DNA of 64,000 nucleotides from Bog-366 sp963722555 (GTDB taxonomy: Bacteria; Acidobacteriota; Terriglobia; UBA7540): contig CAVRNQ010000005.1 in the NCBI GenBank assembly GCA_963722555.1, forward strand, positions 124,001 to 188,000, in the 5' to 3' direction. This document shows, piece by piece, positions 33,946-43,636 of this stretch. Numbering within the stretch: position 1 is the first letter of the stretch; the number at the start of each line of letters is the position of its first letter. The notes under the pieces are model-generated. The model did not search any database and was not told the origin of the DNA. It saw nothing but the letters and a program-made list of their open reading frames with translations. Made by a program: the position numbers and the translations under genes.

Positions 33946-34569
33946 ATGTCTCAACTCTTGCCCACCTTCGGCCTTACCGGAGGCATCGCCTGCGGAAAGA
34001 GCACCGTGGCGCGATTCTTCCAGGACCTCGGCGCCTATATCATAGATGCTGACCGGATCGGACACGAGTTGATCGAGCCCGGCCGCGCCGCCTACCCGGA
34101 AATCGTCCAGCTCTTTGGGAAAGAGATCCTCGCTCAGGACGGCAGCATCGACCGCGGCAAGCTGGGCGCCCGGGTGTTTGCGCATCCGGAGGAAATGCGC
34201 GTGCTTAACGCTGCTCTGCACCCGCGCATCATCACCCGGGCCGAGGAACTGGCGCGCGAAAACCGGGCGCGCCACCCGCAGGGGGTGGTTATCGTCGATG
34301 CCGCGCTGATTTTTGAGTCGGGCATCGGAGGGAGTCTGCGGAAAGTGATCGTGGTTTGGTGCCGGCCCGAACAGCAACTGGAGCGGCTGATGTCCAAGGC
34401 GGGGCTCTCGCGCGAGGAGGCGGAGCAGCGCATCGGATCACAAATGCCGCCGGAGGAAAAGCGCCGCTGCGCCGACTACGTCATCGATTGCTCCGGAAGC
34501 AAGGAGCGGACGCGGGAGCAGGTGGAAGCGATCTACCCCGAACTCGAACGCGTCGTGGCAGAGCAGTAG
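33946..34569 (+). CDS. coaE: Dephospho-CoA kinase
   Basis: 207 residues. P-loop FGLTGGIACGKSTVARFF at the N-terminus, DADRIGHELIEPG, and the late motif VIDCSGSKERTREQV. Last step of coenzyme A synthesis. Translationally coupled to folD. Length and motif order are normal. It is convergent with the DUF374 gene; an imperfect GGGAGGC...GCCTCCC hairpin lies in the gap but lacks a T-run. Confidence 0.97.
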   Translation: MSQLLPTFGLTGGIACGKSTVARFFQDLGAYIIDADRIGHELIEPGRAAYPEIVQLFGKEILAQDGSIDRGKLGARVFAHPEEMRVLNAALHPRIITRAEELARENRARHPQGVVIVDAALIFESGIGGSLRKVIVVWCRPEQQLERLMSKAGLSREEAEQRIGSQMPPEEKRRCADYVIDCSGSKERTREQVEAIYPELERVVAEQ

Positions 34570-34756
34570 CCCGGATCAGGCTGGGGAGGCCGGCAGGTTA
34601 TTCACCTCCTGCCTCCCGGAAATGGCCGGAGCCGCCCGCCTCGGAGCCCGGACCTTCCTTGGCATCGCTCCGGGCGAGCCCGGCCCGTGCGCATGGCCAG
34701 GATGGCCGTGCGGCGCTCGCCCCCTCCCGCCTTCCCGCGGGCCAGAATCCTGCCGC

Positions 34757-35521
34757 TCAGGCTTTGCCTTTTTGCCATTGCTCCGCGCGGCGGCGAAGCT
34801 CGTCGAGCGTCAACTGCACCTGCTGAAGCGCTCGGGCCTGCCCGGCGGCATCGGCCTCGCGCGGGACGACGATCGGGGGGGCAATGAACATGGCGGCCCG
34901 GCTGAAGGGCAGGGGGAACTCCGTAAGGTCCCAGCTTTTCCGAAACACGTAGCAGTGGCGCGCCGCCGCATGGAAGCAGACGATCGCCGCGCCCGTGGCC
35001 CTGGAGAGCAGGACGGAGCCGGGCTTGGCCACAAAGCGCGGGCCGCGCGGACCATCGATGGTAAAGACCGTGTCCTTTCCTTGGCGCTGGCAACGAATCA
35101 TTTCCGCCAAGGCCTTCTCGCCCCCGCGGGAGCTGGAACCTCGTGCCGCGCCGTAGCCGTGCTTGCGGAGGATGCGCGTAATGTACTCGCCGTCGAAGTT
35201 CTGACTGGCCATGGCCACGATGCCGCGTTTCCGCCAGAACCAGGCGCCGGCAAAGATTTCGCGGTGCCAGCAGGTGTAGATCAACCCCTTGCCGCGCCGG
35301 CGAGCGGCTTCCCAATTCTCCCAGCCGAAGACTTCCCAGCGCAGACTCCGGCCGACCAAAAGCACTGCGAAATACCCCACCCAACTCGCCAGGAATATCT
35401 CGACGCGCTGCCAGCGCGTAAAGGTGCGTGGCTGGGCGCCGAAGGGCGGCCGGGATTCCTCCGCCGAAGCCGGCTTGCCCGCCTCGAACCCCGTTCCGGT
35501 TTTCCCACCTGGGTTGGTCAT
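34757..35521 (-). CDS. DUF374-family lysophospholipid acyltransferase-like protein
   Basis: 254 residues. The DUF374/LPLAT pattern is clear: YTCWHREIFAGAWFWRKRG (H-x-E in place of the HxxxxD of standard acyltransferases), MASQNFDGEYITRIL, GYGAARGSSSRGGEKAL, and TIDGPRGPRFVAKPGSVLL. The family is linked to lipid A or phospholipid acylation in Gram-negatives. A hydrophobic stretch near 43-60 may associate it with the membrane. The first ~35 residues are Pro/Gly-rich and may not all belong to the protein. Confidence 0.85.
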   Translation of the reverse strand: MTNPGGKTGTGFEAGKPASAEESRPPFGAQPRTFTRWQRVEIFLASWVGYFAVLLVGRSLRWEVFGWENWEAARRRGKGLIYTCWHREIFAGAWFWRKRGIVAMASQNFDGEYITRILRKHGYGAARGSSSRGGEKALAEMIRCQRQGKDTVFTIDGPRGPRFVAKPGSVLLSRATGAAIVCFHAAARHCYVFRKSWDLTEFPLPFSRAAMFIAPPIVVPREADAAGQARALQQVQLTLDELRRRAEQWQKGKA

Positions 35522-36030
35522 GTGAGCCCGCTAACCGCCCGCGCACCAGACCGCAACGCGGAAGGTTGCTCCCAGCAAGATTGCCACAGGGGAATCGCAA
35601 CGGCAAGCTTGTCGAAGGGGGTCGTTGCCCCCGCTACTATTACCAGGAGGGGATTTGGCTTTCGCCGGGGGACGGCTCTGCCGAGACCCCTCACCCGCGC
35701 TCCCTGTAATCTCTTGCCGGCGCCCTGCTTTCCGCCCTTCACATCTGGCTTGACATGGGCATTGGGCTGTGTTATTTGGAAGGCAGAAAAGATCACAGAT
35801 GTTTGATTTCTGAATATATCTGCGCTGAGTTGGCCAGACATCAACGTCGGGTTTGGCCGCAATGGAAGAAAGTAGCGACCAGAGTAAGGGGACACAAGAC
35901 GCCATTGTTCGGTTTCAGGGATGGCGCAGTATTCATTAGATAGACTTCATTTTATCCAGCTAAGCTGGACTCGTCGGGGTAAGCGGGTCGAACAAGGACT
36001 GGTTTTCCCAACTCAAGTCAGGAGGCGAAA
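35522..36030. promoter_or_regulatory. Intergenic region with promoter and long leader of the TonB-dependent receptor
   Basis: TTGACA at 35750-35755 and TATTTG at 35773-35778 with a 17-bp spacer give a plausible promoter. The resulting leader would be about 245 nt. An AGGAGG Shine-Dalgarno lies 8-13 nt before the ATG. No riboswitch class was recognised in the leader. The part before 35740 shows no gene. Confidence 0.5.
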
Positions 36031-39000
36031 ATGAACGTGAAAGGTAAATTGGGAATACTCGTGTTTCTATTGTTGCTCGGAACCGGGCTGGTTTGGGGTG
36101 GCATCACGGCGAGCATTTCAGGGACGGTGACGGACCCCACGGGGGCGGTCATTCCTGGAGCTGCGGTGACTGCACACAATACCGAAACGGGAATTGACAA
36201 CTCGACCCAGACCAATGCCCAAGGCTTCTATTCCTTTCCGGCCCTCCCCGCGGGGAAGTATGAGTTGCGCATCAAGGCTACCGGATTCCAGGAATACCGG
36301 GAGACGGGTCTGGTGTTGGATGTTAACACCGCCTTGCGCATAGATGCCGCGATGAAGGTGGGCGCTGTGAACCAGGAGGTGAGCGTCACCGCCACCGCCG
36401 TACACGTTGAAACCAGCAATACGCAGATGGGTGAGGTGATCGGAACCACCAAGATGACCACTCTTCCTCTGAATGGCCGCAGCTACACGGACCTGCTCGC
36501 TCTGCAACCGGGTGTGGCTCCCACTTCAAGTGGAGAGGGTGGGGGCTATGGAGTTTCAGGGAACCTGAACCCGGGGACGCTTTCCGTAAGTGGAATGCGA
36601 GAAGCCTCCAACGGGTTCATGGTCAACGGCGGCAGCGCCGAGGAAAAGTTATACAATGCAACGGCCATCATCCCCAACCTGGATTCCATCGCAGAGTTTC
36701 GCATTCTGACCAACAATGCGGACGCGGAATATGGCAACTACTCCGGGGGGATGGTCAACGTACTCACCAAAGGGGGTACCAACCAATACCACGGAAGCAT
36801 CTTCGAGTTTATGCGCAATCCCCATCTCGATGCGCGTTACTTCTACTCGACGGAGAAGGCAGTTTTGCACCAAAACCAGTTCGGAGGCACCGCGGGTGGG
36901 CCTATCCGGCATGACAAGGTATTCTTCTTCGCCGACTACCAGGGTACGCGTATGGTGAACGGCGTGGAATCGGATCTCATCCCGGTCCCCTCGGCCGACA
37001 ACCGCAACGGGGAAATGGGTGCGGGAGCTTTCGGAGAAATCTCCGGGACCCCGGGTGATCTCACCTTCACCCCCAATACCGTCAACGGCGGCTACTGGGC
37101 TAATATCCTGTCGCAGGAACTGGGATATCCCGTCCAGGCCGGGGAGCCGTATTCTCTATACGATCCCAATGCGCAAGCCAACCTCTGTACCAGCACGGCG
37201 CAATGCGTCTTCCCGAATGGAGTGATTCCTCAGTCCGCATTTTCTACACCGTCGAAGTTCCTGGTGAAGTACATTCCGGATCCGAACGTGGGTCCGTACT
37301 TCCAGACCAATAAATACAAGGAAACGCTAGGTGACAACAAAGGCAGCGCGCGGCTCGATGCCAACACCCGCCTGGGCATGATTTCGGGCTACTATTTCAA
37401 TGACGATTTCGTACACCTTAATCCTTACGGCGCAGTAAGCCTTCCGGGGTTCGACTCGAGTGACAATGGCCGGGCACAGATGATCAACCTGGGCATCACC
37501 AAATCGTTTGGCGCCAACTCGGTCAACGAGCTCCGGCTGCATTACTTGCGTAATGTCCATTTTAGCGGTGCTCCGCATGGCGGGCTGGGCCCCACCCTTG
37601 ACGACCAGGGTTTTACGGGCATCTTTCCGATGAACCCCGCGTACTCGGGCGTGATGCCCACCTATTTCAATAATTTCAGCATTGGCGTTGCCAATAACTT
37701 CCTGCGAGTCTACGACAACACCTATCATGTATTGGACAACTTCTCCAAGGTGATTGGTACCCACACGATAAAATTCGGTGGGACGTTCAGTTACGACCAA
37801 GTCGAATACAGATTCGCCCTGAACCTTAATGGATCGTTCGGATTTGACGGCACGGAGACGGGCAGTGATTTTGCTGATTTCCTGCTGGGGGCGCCCGCAG
37901 GGTATTCCCAGGGCCTCCAATTACCCGTGTACAGTCGTGCCCGGTCCTACGGTGTATATGGTCAGGATAGCTGGCGGGCCACCCAAAACCTTGTCCTCAA
38001 CTACGGCTTGCGCTGGGAAGTCAGCACTCCCTGGTGGGAAGCGCACAACCAAATGGAGGCACTCATTCCCGGCTGTCAATCGACGTCGTTTCCGGGATCA
38101 CCCAGCGGCTGGTGCTTCCCGGGCGATCCGGGGATTCCCTCCACTCTGGCCCCGACTCGCTATAACAACTTCGGCCCGCGCCTGGGTCTCGCCTATTCTC
38201 CTCATGCCGACGGAGGCTTCTTCCGCAAATTGTTGGGAGGGGCCGGCCAGACGAGCATCCGGGCGGCGTTTGGCATGTATTATTCCTCTTTCGAAAATCG
38301 CTCCCTTGACCAGGAGAGCGGGGATGCTCCGTACGGATACTGGTGGTCGAATCCTGCTCCCCCCATGTTTGAGACCCCCTTTATTGATCGGCCCAGTGGA
38401 CATGACTGGGGCAACCGCTTCCCCGTGCCCGTACCCCCTCTCAACGTGGGACCCAATAATCCTGACAACTCCATCAACTGGGCACAGTTCGAGCCCATCA
38501 GCAGTTCCCCAGCCTTCTTCCACGGCAACCGCCTCCCTTACGCCGAGCATTACAACTTCTCCCTGCAACGGCAATTCGGATCGGCGACCATACTCTCTGT
38601 GAGCTACGTCGGGACGCAAGGGCACCGCCTGTTGTCGACTATCGAGGCCAATACGGGTAACCCGGCTCTGTGCCTGAGCGTAAGCCAGTTGAGCCAGGTG
38701 ACCGATGAGGTCACTTGCGGCCCTTATGGCGAGAACGGCGTCTACCACCCCATCGGCGGCGGAACCATCACCACCACGCGCTCGCCCTTTAGCGATGCTT
38801 TTGGCAGCAACGGCTACATGGCGACCATGGCCAATTCTAATTACAACGGGCTCGAGGTTACGCTGCGCCGCACCATGGGCCGCCTGGAATTCCTCACCGG
38901 GTACACCTGGAGCAAGTCGATCGATAACGCCTCAGGCAATGGATTGGGCCAGGGCGACAACCTCAACCCCCTCAACCCCAAGATCACGCGGGGTCTGTCC

Positions 39001-39588
39001 GCCTTCGATACTGCGCACAACTTCGTAATGAGTTACAGCTATCGGATACCTTTTGACAAGCTCGCGGTGGCCGCACCGCTTGACCGCCTGACCAAGGGCT
39101 GGGCCATCAATGGAGTTACGCGCTTCGCCACTGGCTTCCCTGTGTATCTCGTGGAAAATGACGATCACTCGCTGCTGGGGACTTTCGGTACAGGGCAGGG
39201 CAATTCGATCGACGTGCCGAACTACACTCCCGGCAACCTGGGTTTCTTGGACCCGCGGACGGCAGTCCTTCCTTCCTCTGATGTACCACTTGGGAAGAAT
39301 CCATACTTCAACACTGCGCTGTTCAGTAGGGAGCAGATCGGACAGCTCGGCAGTGCCAATCGCCGGTTTTTCCACGGACCGGGATTCAACAACTTTGACT
39401 TGTCCCTGACCAAGGACCTTCGCTTGACGGAATCGAAGAGCCTGCAATTCCGCGCCGAGCTCTATAACGCTTTCAATCATGCCCAATTCTGGAGTCCGAC
39501 TGGGGATATCCTCAACGGGAATTTCGGCTTTGCGACCAGCGCGCATAGTCCGCGTATCGGACAGGTTGGTGCGAAGTTCATCTTCTAG
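36031..39588 (+). CDS. Oar-like TonB-dependent outer-membrane receptor with carboxypeptidase-regulatory domain
   Basis: 1185 residues with a signal peptide (LGILVFLLLLGTGLVWG). Residues about 29-115 form a carboxypeptidase-regulatory-like beta-sandwich (SGTVTDPTGAVIPGAAVTA, AQGFYSFPALPAGKYEL). A plug follows (about 125-240, including MTTLPLNGRSYTDLLALQPG and VNVLTKGGTNQYHGS), then a barrel of over 900 residues ending in GQVGAKFIF with a terminal Phe. This layout is a hallmark of Acidobacteriota; the ligand is usually a polymer or oligomer. It stands upstream of glycoside hydrolases, which suggests glycan uptake. No SusD-like partner is present, unlike Bacteroidetes systems. Confidence 0.93.
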   Translation: MNVKGKLGILVFLLLLGTGLVWGGITASISGTVTDPTGAVIPGAAVTAHNTETGIDNSTQTNAQGFYSFPALPAGKYELRIKATGFQEYRETGLVLDVNTALRIDAAMKVGAVNQEVSVTATAVHVETSNTQMGEVIGTTKMTTLPLNGRSYTDLLALQPGVAPTSSGEGGGYGVSGNLNPGTLSVSGMREASNGFMVNGGSAEEKLYNATAIIPNLDSIAEFRILTNNADAEYGNYSGGMVNVLTKGGTNQYHGSIFEFMRNPHLDARYFYSTEKAVLHQNQFGGTAGGPIRHDKVFFFADYQGTRMVNGVESDLIPVPSADNRNGEMGAGAFGEISGTPGDLTFTPNTVNGGYWANILSQELGYPVQAGEPYSLYDPNAQANLCTSTAQCVFPNGVIPQSAFSTPSKFLVKYIPDPNVGPYFQTNKYKETLGDNKGSARLDANTRLGMISGYYFNDDFVHLNPYGAVSLPGFDSSDNGRAQMINLGITKSFGANSVNELRLHYLRNVHFSGAPHGGLGPTLDDQGFTGIFPMNPAYSGVMPTYFNNFSIGVANNFLRVYDNTYHVLDNFSKVIGTHTIKFGGTFSYDQVEYRFALNLNGSFGFDGTETGSDFADFLLGAPAGYSQGLQLPVYSRARSYGVYGQDSWRATQNLVLNYGLRWEVSTPWWEAHNQMEALIPGCQSTSFPGSPSGWCFPGDPGIPSTLAPTRYNNFGPRLGLAYSPHADGGFFRKLLGGAGQTSIRAAFGMYYSSFENRSLDQESGDAPYGYWWSNPAPPMFETPFIDRPSGHDWGNRFPVPVPPLNVGPNNPDNSINWAQFEPISSSPAFFHGNRLPYAEHYNFSLQRQFGSATILSVSYVGTQGHRLLSTIEANTGNPALCLSVSQLSQVTDEVTCGPYGENGVYHPIGGGTITTTRSPFSDAFGSNGYMATMANSNYNGLEVTLRRTMGRLEFLTGYTWSKSIDNASGNGLGQGDNLNPLNPKITRGLSAFDTAHNFVMSYSYRIPFDKLAVAAPLDRLTKGWAINGVTRFATGFPVYLVENDDHSLLGTFGTGQGNSIDVPNYTPGNLGFLDPRTAVLPSSDVPLGKNPYFNTALFSREQIGQLGSANRRFFHGPGFNNFDLSLTKDLRLTESKSLQFRAELYNAFNHAQFWSPTGDILNGNFGFATSAHSPRIGQVGAKFIF

Positions 39589-39700
39589 TGAATCTCCGCG
39601 GCCTTGGGCGGGAGTTGATCCCGCCCAGGGTTGCACTTTGTTCGAGCGGCATCGCAACGAATTACCATCTGATCTTCGAGTAAGTGGTATTGCCCGAGGC

Positions 39701-39895
39701 GGCCTAACAGGGTGCGGAAAAGCGCTTCCCTGCTGTCATTCTGAGCTTGCATCTTGGGCGAAGAATCCCCGTAGTTTACTCTGTTCGCAAACCCCCGCGA
39801 ACTGCCGGGATCCTTCGCGGAGTTTATCCTCAGTCAAATGAAAAGGATCCTTCGCTGCGCTCAGGATGACAGCGAAGGGCTCAGGATGACAGCGA
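39701..39895. repeat. TGTCATTCTGAGC repeat with CCTAACAGGGTGCGGAAAA end
   Basis: Left end CCTAACAGGGTGCGGAAAA at 39703-39721, then TGTCATTCTGAGC (39735), and two tandem GCTCAGGATGACAGCGAAGG units at the right (39859 and 39879). The right outer arm seen in other copies is missing. It separates the receptor gene from the BNR protein gene; nothing else is seen in 39589-39917. Confidence 0.7.
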
Positions 39896-39917
39896 AGGCG
39901 CCGGCCGGGATGAAACC

Positions 39918-41036
39918 ATGAAAGCCTCCCACAAATTCGCCCTGGTTCTGGTGGCGGCACTGATCCCAATTTGGGCGGTCCCCTCGAGCTTTGAAACCGG
40001 CGTTATCCAGCGGTCGGATGGTGGTGCCTTTCAACTGAACACCGTCCCGGCCGTGGCGCGTCTCGCCAGTGGCAAACTGCTCGCTGTCTGGGCGGTCTAC
40101 GCCAAGCCGGAGTGGCGGGGCCGCATCGTTGCCGCATCCTCGACCGATCAAGGCCGCACCTGGTCGGCGCCGCATGAACTCATCAAGACTCCCGGCATGG
40201 ACGACGCCGACCCCAATATTCTGGTTGACGGCAAGCGCGCGTTCGTCTATTCCACCACCATCCCTCTGGGTATGAAGCGCATTACCGGCAGCAAGGTGTT
40301 CATGGTCCAAAGCGACGACGAGGGAGTTGCCTGGACGAAGCCGGTCGAGATCCCGTTCCCCTACAAGTATCTTGTCGGCAAGGTCCAGAACGGGATCAAG
40401 CTCATGGATGGCACCCTCGCCATGGGGTTTTCCTGGGACCTGTGGGCGCAGAATGACAATCCCGCCCGAACCGAAGGGGAGATGAACCTCGCCTCGGGAG
40501 TGCTGCTTTCGAAAGACGGCGTGCACTGGACGCCCTACGGCCAGATTCACGCTTGGCTCGAGAAGATTACTTCCTTCTCGACCAACGGCTTGTGCGAGCC
40601 GGCGCTGGTGCAACTGGCTAACGGCGACCTGCTGATGATTATGCGAACAGGAACGATGTTCCATTACGAGAGCAGCAGCCATGACGGTGGGCTGAGCTGG
40701 GATCCGCCCCGTCCCTCGACCGTAATCGGCCACAACAATCCCGTGTCGCTATGGAGGCTGGAGCAGAAGCCGGAGGAAATCATCGTCGCCTTCAACAATT
40801 CGCCGCTCAACCGCTGGCCGCTGAGCGTGGCCATTTCCGCGGATGGTGGCGTTAACTGGAGCAAGCCTCGCGACATTGCCACGACGAACGGGCTGGATGT
40901 TTCTTATCCGAGTATCACCCAGGCGCAGGACGGGACGTTCGTGGCGGTCTGGCAATTGGAACTCGAAGAGGGCGTGCGCGAGGAGATTCACTGGGCGCGA
41001 TTCTCACGCGCCTGGGTTCTGGGCGAGGAACCGTGA
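39918..41036 (+). CDS. Secreted BNR-repeat (sialidase-like) protein
   Basis: 372 residues with a signal peptide (FALVLVAALIPIWAVPS). A six-bladed propeller is indicated by Asp-box motifs: SSTDQGRTWS, SDDEGVAWTKP, SSHDGGLSWDPP, SADGGVNWSKP. Proteins of the BNR_2 type are usually called exo-sialidases, but many act on other acidic or deoxy sugars or have no known activity. I could not place a full sialidase arginine triad by eye. The context (TonB receptor, GH3, GH78) favours a role in glycan breakdown in the periplasm or outside the cell. Confidence 0.8.
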   Translation: MKASHKFALVLVAALIPIWAVPSSFETGVIQRSDGGAFQLNTVPAVARLASGKLLAVWAVYAKPEWRGRIVAASSTDQGRTWSAPHELIKTPGMDDADPNILVDGKRAFVYSTTIPLGMKRITGSKVFMVQSDDEGVAWTKPVEIPFPYKYLVGKVQNGIKLMDGTLAMGFSWDLWAQNDNPARTEGEMNLASGVLLSKDGVHWTPYGQIHAWLEKITSFSTNGLCEPALVQLANGDLLMIMRTGTMFHYESSSHDGGLSWDPPRPSTVIGHNNPVSLWRLEQKPEEIIVAFNNSPLNRWPLSVAISADGGVNWSKPRDIATTNGLDVSYPSITQAQDGTFVAVWQLELEEGVREEIHWARFSRAWVLGEEP

Positions 41037-41500
41037 TCCTCCAAAGCTGTCATCCTGAGCCCTTCGCTGTCATCCTGAGCGAAGCGAAGGACCTCCGCAG
41101 TTCGCCTGGGTGAGTGAGAAGGACAAACTACAGGGGTTCTTCGCTCGCTGCGCTCGCTCAGAATGACAATGCAAGCACGCTCGCTCTCCAGAAACTCGAT
41201 GAGGAAAAGCAATCACCCAAACTGTCATCCTGAGCAGCAGCGAAGGACCCCGGCAGTTCGCAGGGGGTTGGCCAACAGAGTGAACTACGGGGGTTCTTCG
41301 CCCAAAATGCGGGCTCAGAATGACAGCGCAAGCGATGGTGAATCGAAATGACTTACGCATCGAGTTTCTGCAGAGGAGGCGAAGCCGGTCCTGAGTGAAA
41401 CGAAGGAAGGACCTCTGCATTTGCTTGAAAATTCAAATACAGGGGTCCTTCGCTGCGCTCAGGATGACAGCTTTGGAGGTTTCTCCGCAGCCTGTAAGGC
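41037..41500. repeat. Nested inverted-repeat block
   Basis: CCTCCAAAGCTGTCATCCTG at 41039 is inverted at 41459-41478. Inside are further TGTCATCCTGAG cores (41069, 41223) and inverted partners, several in pieces resembling the 229-bp repeat at 56224. The right end TCTCCGCAGCCTGTAAGG (41482-41499) matches the family terminus. The remaining bases to 41618 are the leader of the next gene. Confidence 0.7.
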
Positions 41501-41618
41501 CGCCGCTCGACGGACGTCCCGCACGGCACGCCTGAAGGCGTGCCCTGACGAATTATTGAGCGAACTTCTGAGACACGACACGAGCAGTCTGCTGAAAATT
41601 TGTTCCCGAGGTGAGAAC

Positions 41619-43454
41619 ATGATCGCTACTTCAGAACGCCGGTCTATAGGGTTCGGATGGGGTGGGTTGCTGCAGGTCGCAGCCGCACTCCTGCTGCTGG
41701 GCGCTGCCGCCATAAGTTTGACGGCAGCGGAAGGAAAGCGGAGCGTGCCGGAGCGCATTCCTCCCAAACGCTCGGCGCAGATTGAAAATGGCATAGGAGG
41801 CGTCAACACCAGCCTGCCACGCGATCCCTATATTCCCTGGAACCGCTGGTGGTGGACCCGCATGTTTGATGCCGGAATCAAGTGGGCGCGCATCGGCCAG
41901 TACGAGGACACCTCGGATATTTCCGGGTGGGACTGGATCGAGCAGAAGCGCGGGGAATTCAGTGCTCTGCCCGAACTCGATGACTACGTGGATTCGCTCG
42001 TTGACAACGGCATCAAGATCCAGCTCCAACTGCTTTACGGTAACCCCATGTACACGTCGCCCGCGGGCCGGTTACCGGATGCCATCACGCCCACGCCCGC
42101 CAGCGTCCACAATCGCGACATGAATCTGTACTCGGTGTTCTGGCCGCCCAAGACGCCGGAGCAGATCGCCGCCTTCGTTCGCTACACGAAGTGGATGGTG
42201 AACCGCTTCCGGGGCCGTATCCGCTATTACACGTTGTGGAACGAACAGGACGGCTCTTACTGGAATCCTGATTCCAGTCCGGAAGAATACGGCCGGCTGT
42301 TGGGCGCCTTCGTGAAAGCCGTGCACGAAACCGACCCGGACGCCAAGTTGGTCTACGGCGGCCAAGCCTCGCTTTCCACGGACTACGCCCGCGCCGCTCT
42401 GGACGCCTGCCAGTGCGCCTCGGGCCTCGACGTTTTCGCCTACCACACCTATCCGGGCGGCTACTCTCAAAACGTGCCTCCGGAATCGATGGACTACGGC
42501 GCGTTTGGCCCCCTGACGCCGAAAACGCTGCGGGAGGCCGTGCGGAGCTATCCCGGCATCCGTTCCGACATCGTGTTCTGGGATGACGAATTCAACACCC
42601 TGCCTGATCTTGTACGCGACAACGACGAGACGGTACAGGCGAAATACGTCGCGCGCTTGATGCTCTACAACTGGGCGAACGGGGTCACCTCCTGGATCTG
42701 GGAACTGATCAATGACACCAGCAGCAGCGAGGGCGATTATTTCGGGGTCATTCACGGCATGATGTTCAAGCCGACCGACTTCACCCCGCGGCTCGTCTAT
42801 GCAGCCCTCCAGAACCTTGATGCGCTTTTCTCCGACACCCAGCGGGATGCTGCCATCGAAATCTCCAGCCCGGACTTTGCCAGCATTCAAGCTGATGGCG
42901 GGGCGCCGGCACTCGCTTACGGATTTCGTTCGCGCACGGGCAAGGCGGTGGTGGGCTATTGGCTTGCCGGGCACAGTTGGCAACACAATGTCTTCGTACC
43001 CAAGTACGTGACCCTCACCCTTAAGAATTCGGGCATCGAGCACCCCGTGCTCGCCAGTGTTCAGACCGGCGAAATCAAGCCCCTCGAGTGGAAGGCGGGG
43101 ACTCGGGACACTCTGGAAAACGTTCCCTTGCTCGACAGCGTCCAGGCCATCACCGACGCCAGCTATTTTGATTGGCCCATCCTGCCGGAAGCCCCGAGCT
43201 CACTGGACGTCCACCTGGCCAGCGGCTCCGCGCGGCTGAACTGGGAGGTGCACGGGGATGACGCGACTGGCATCGTCGTCGAGCGCCGCAATCGGAACGG
43301 GGAGGCATGGACGAAACTCAGCGAACTGCCCGCGGGCAGCAAGTCATATACTGACCCGCAGTCCACGACTTCCGGGCAGGCCTCCTACCGGGTGTATGCG
43401 TTGAACAAGGCTGGCCGGTCCGCGTACTCGAACATCGCCAGGGTCACGCCCTAG
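41619..43454 (+). CDS. Secreted clan GH-A glycoside hydrolase (GH39-like) with C-terminal FnIII-like domain
   Basis: 611 residues from the ATG at 41619 (GAGGTGAG upstream); the longer frame runs back into repeat DNA. N-terminal signal/anchor (LLQVAAALLLLGAAAISLTA). A (beta/alpha)8 barrel has a plausible acid/base Glu209 in YTLWNEQDG and nucleophile Glu324 in VFWDDEFNT, as expected for clan GH-A. Residues about 520-611 look like a fibronectin III module (LNWEVHGDDATGIVVERR, ASYRVYALNKAGRSAYSN). Related to beta-xylosidase/iduronidase-type families; substrate unassigned. The TAG stop lies within a mobile repeat terminus. Confidence 0.78.
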   Translation: MIATSERRSIGFGWGGLLQVAAALLLLGAAAISLTAAEGKRSVPERIPPKRSAQIENGIGGVNTSLPRDPYIPWNRWWWTRMFDAGIKWARIGQYEDTSDISGWDWIEQKRGEFSALPELDDYVDSLVDNGIKIQLQLLYGNPMYTSPAGRLPDAITPTPASVHNRDMNLYSVFWPPKTPEQIAAFVRYTKWMVNRFRGRIRYYTLWNEQDGSYWNPDSSPEEYGRLLGAFVKAVHETDPDAKLVYGGQASLSTDYARAALDACQCASGLDVFAYHTYPGGYSQNVPPESMDYGAFGPLTPKTLREAVRSYPGIRSDIVFWDDEFNTLPDLVRDNDETVQAKYVARLMLYNWANGVTSWIWELINDTSSSEGDYFGVIHGMMFKPTDFTPRLVYAALQNLDALFSDTQRDAAIEISSPDFASIQADGGAPALAYGFRSRTGKAVVGYWLAGHSWQHNVFVPKYVTLTLKNSGIEHPVLASVQTGEIKPLEWKAGTRDTLENVPLLDSVQAITDASYFDWPILPEAPSSLDVHLASGSARLNWEVHGDDATGIVVERRNRNGEAWTKLSELPAGSKSYTDPQSTTSGQASYRVYALNKAGRSAYSNIARVTP

Positions 43455-43577
43455 CAGGGTGCGGAAAAAGATGTAGCGGCGACTTTACGTCGCCAGCGCC
43501 GGATTGGTCCCATTGCCGTTGTGGCGATATAAAATCGCCGCTACGCCGTCCGTGAAGGTTTTTTCGGCACCCTGCCA
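43447..43577. repeat. Palindromic repeat carrying the stop codon of the preceding gene
   Basis: Left end GCCCTAGCAGGGTGCGGAAAAA (43448 onward) is inverted at the right as TTTTTTCGGCACCCTGCC (43560-43577). Inner arms GTAGCGGCGACTTTACGTCGCC and GGCGATATAAAATCGCCGCTAC also pair. The TAG of the upstream gene is at 43452-43454, inside the left terminus. Confidence 0.75.
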
Positions 43578-43636
43578 GGATCTGAGGTCGCCCGGTGGGG
43601 CGACCGGCAAGAAGCTCAGCCTTCGAGGGGTGAGGA

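Noticed and set aside
34570..34756. Rho-independent terminator between coaE and the DUF374 gene
   Set aside because: The GGGAGGC...GCCTCCC hairpin is imperfect and not followed by a T-run.
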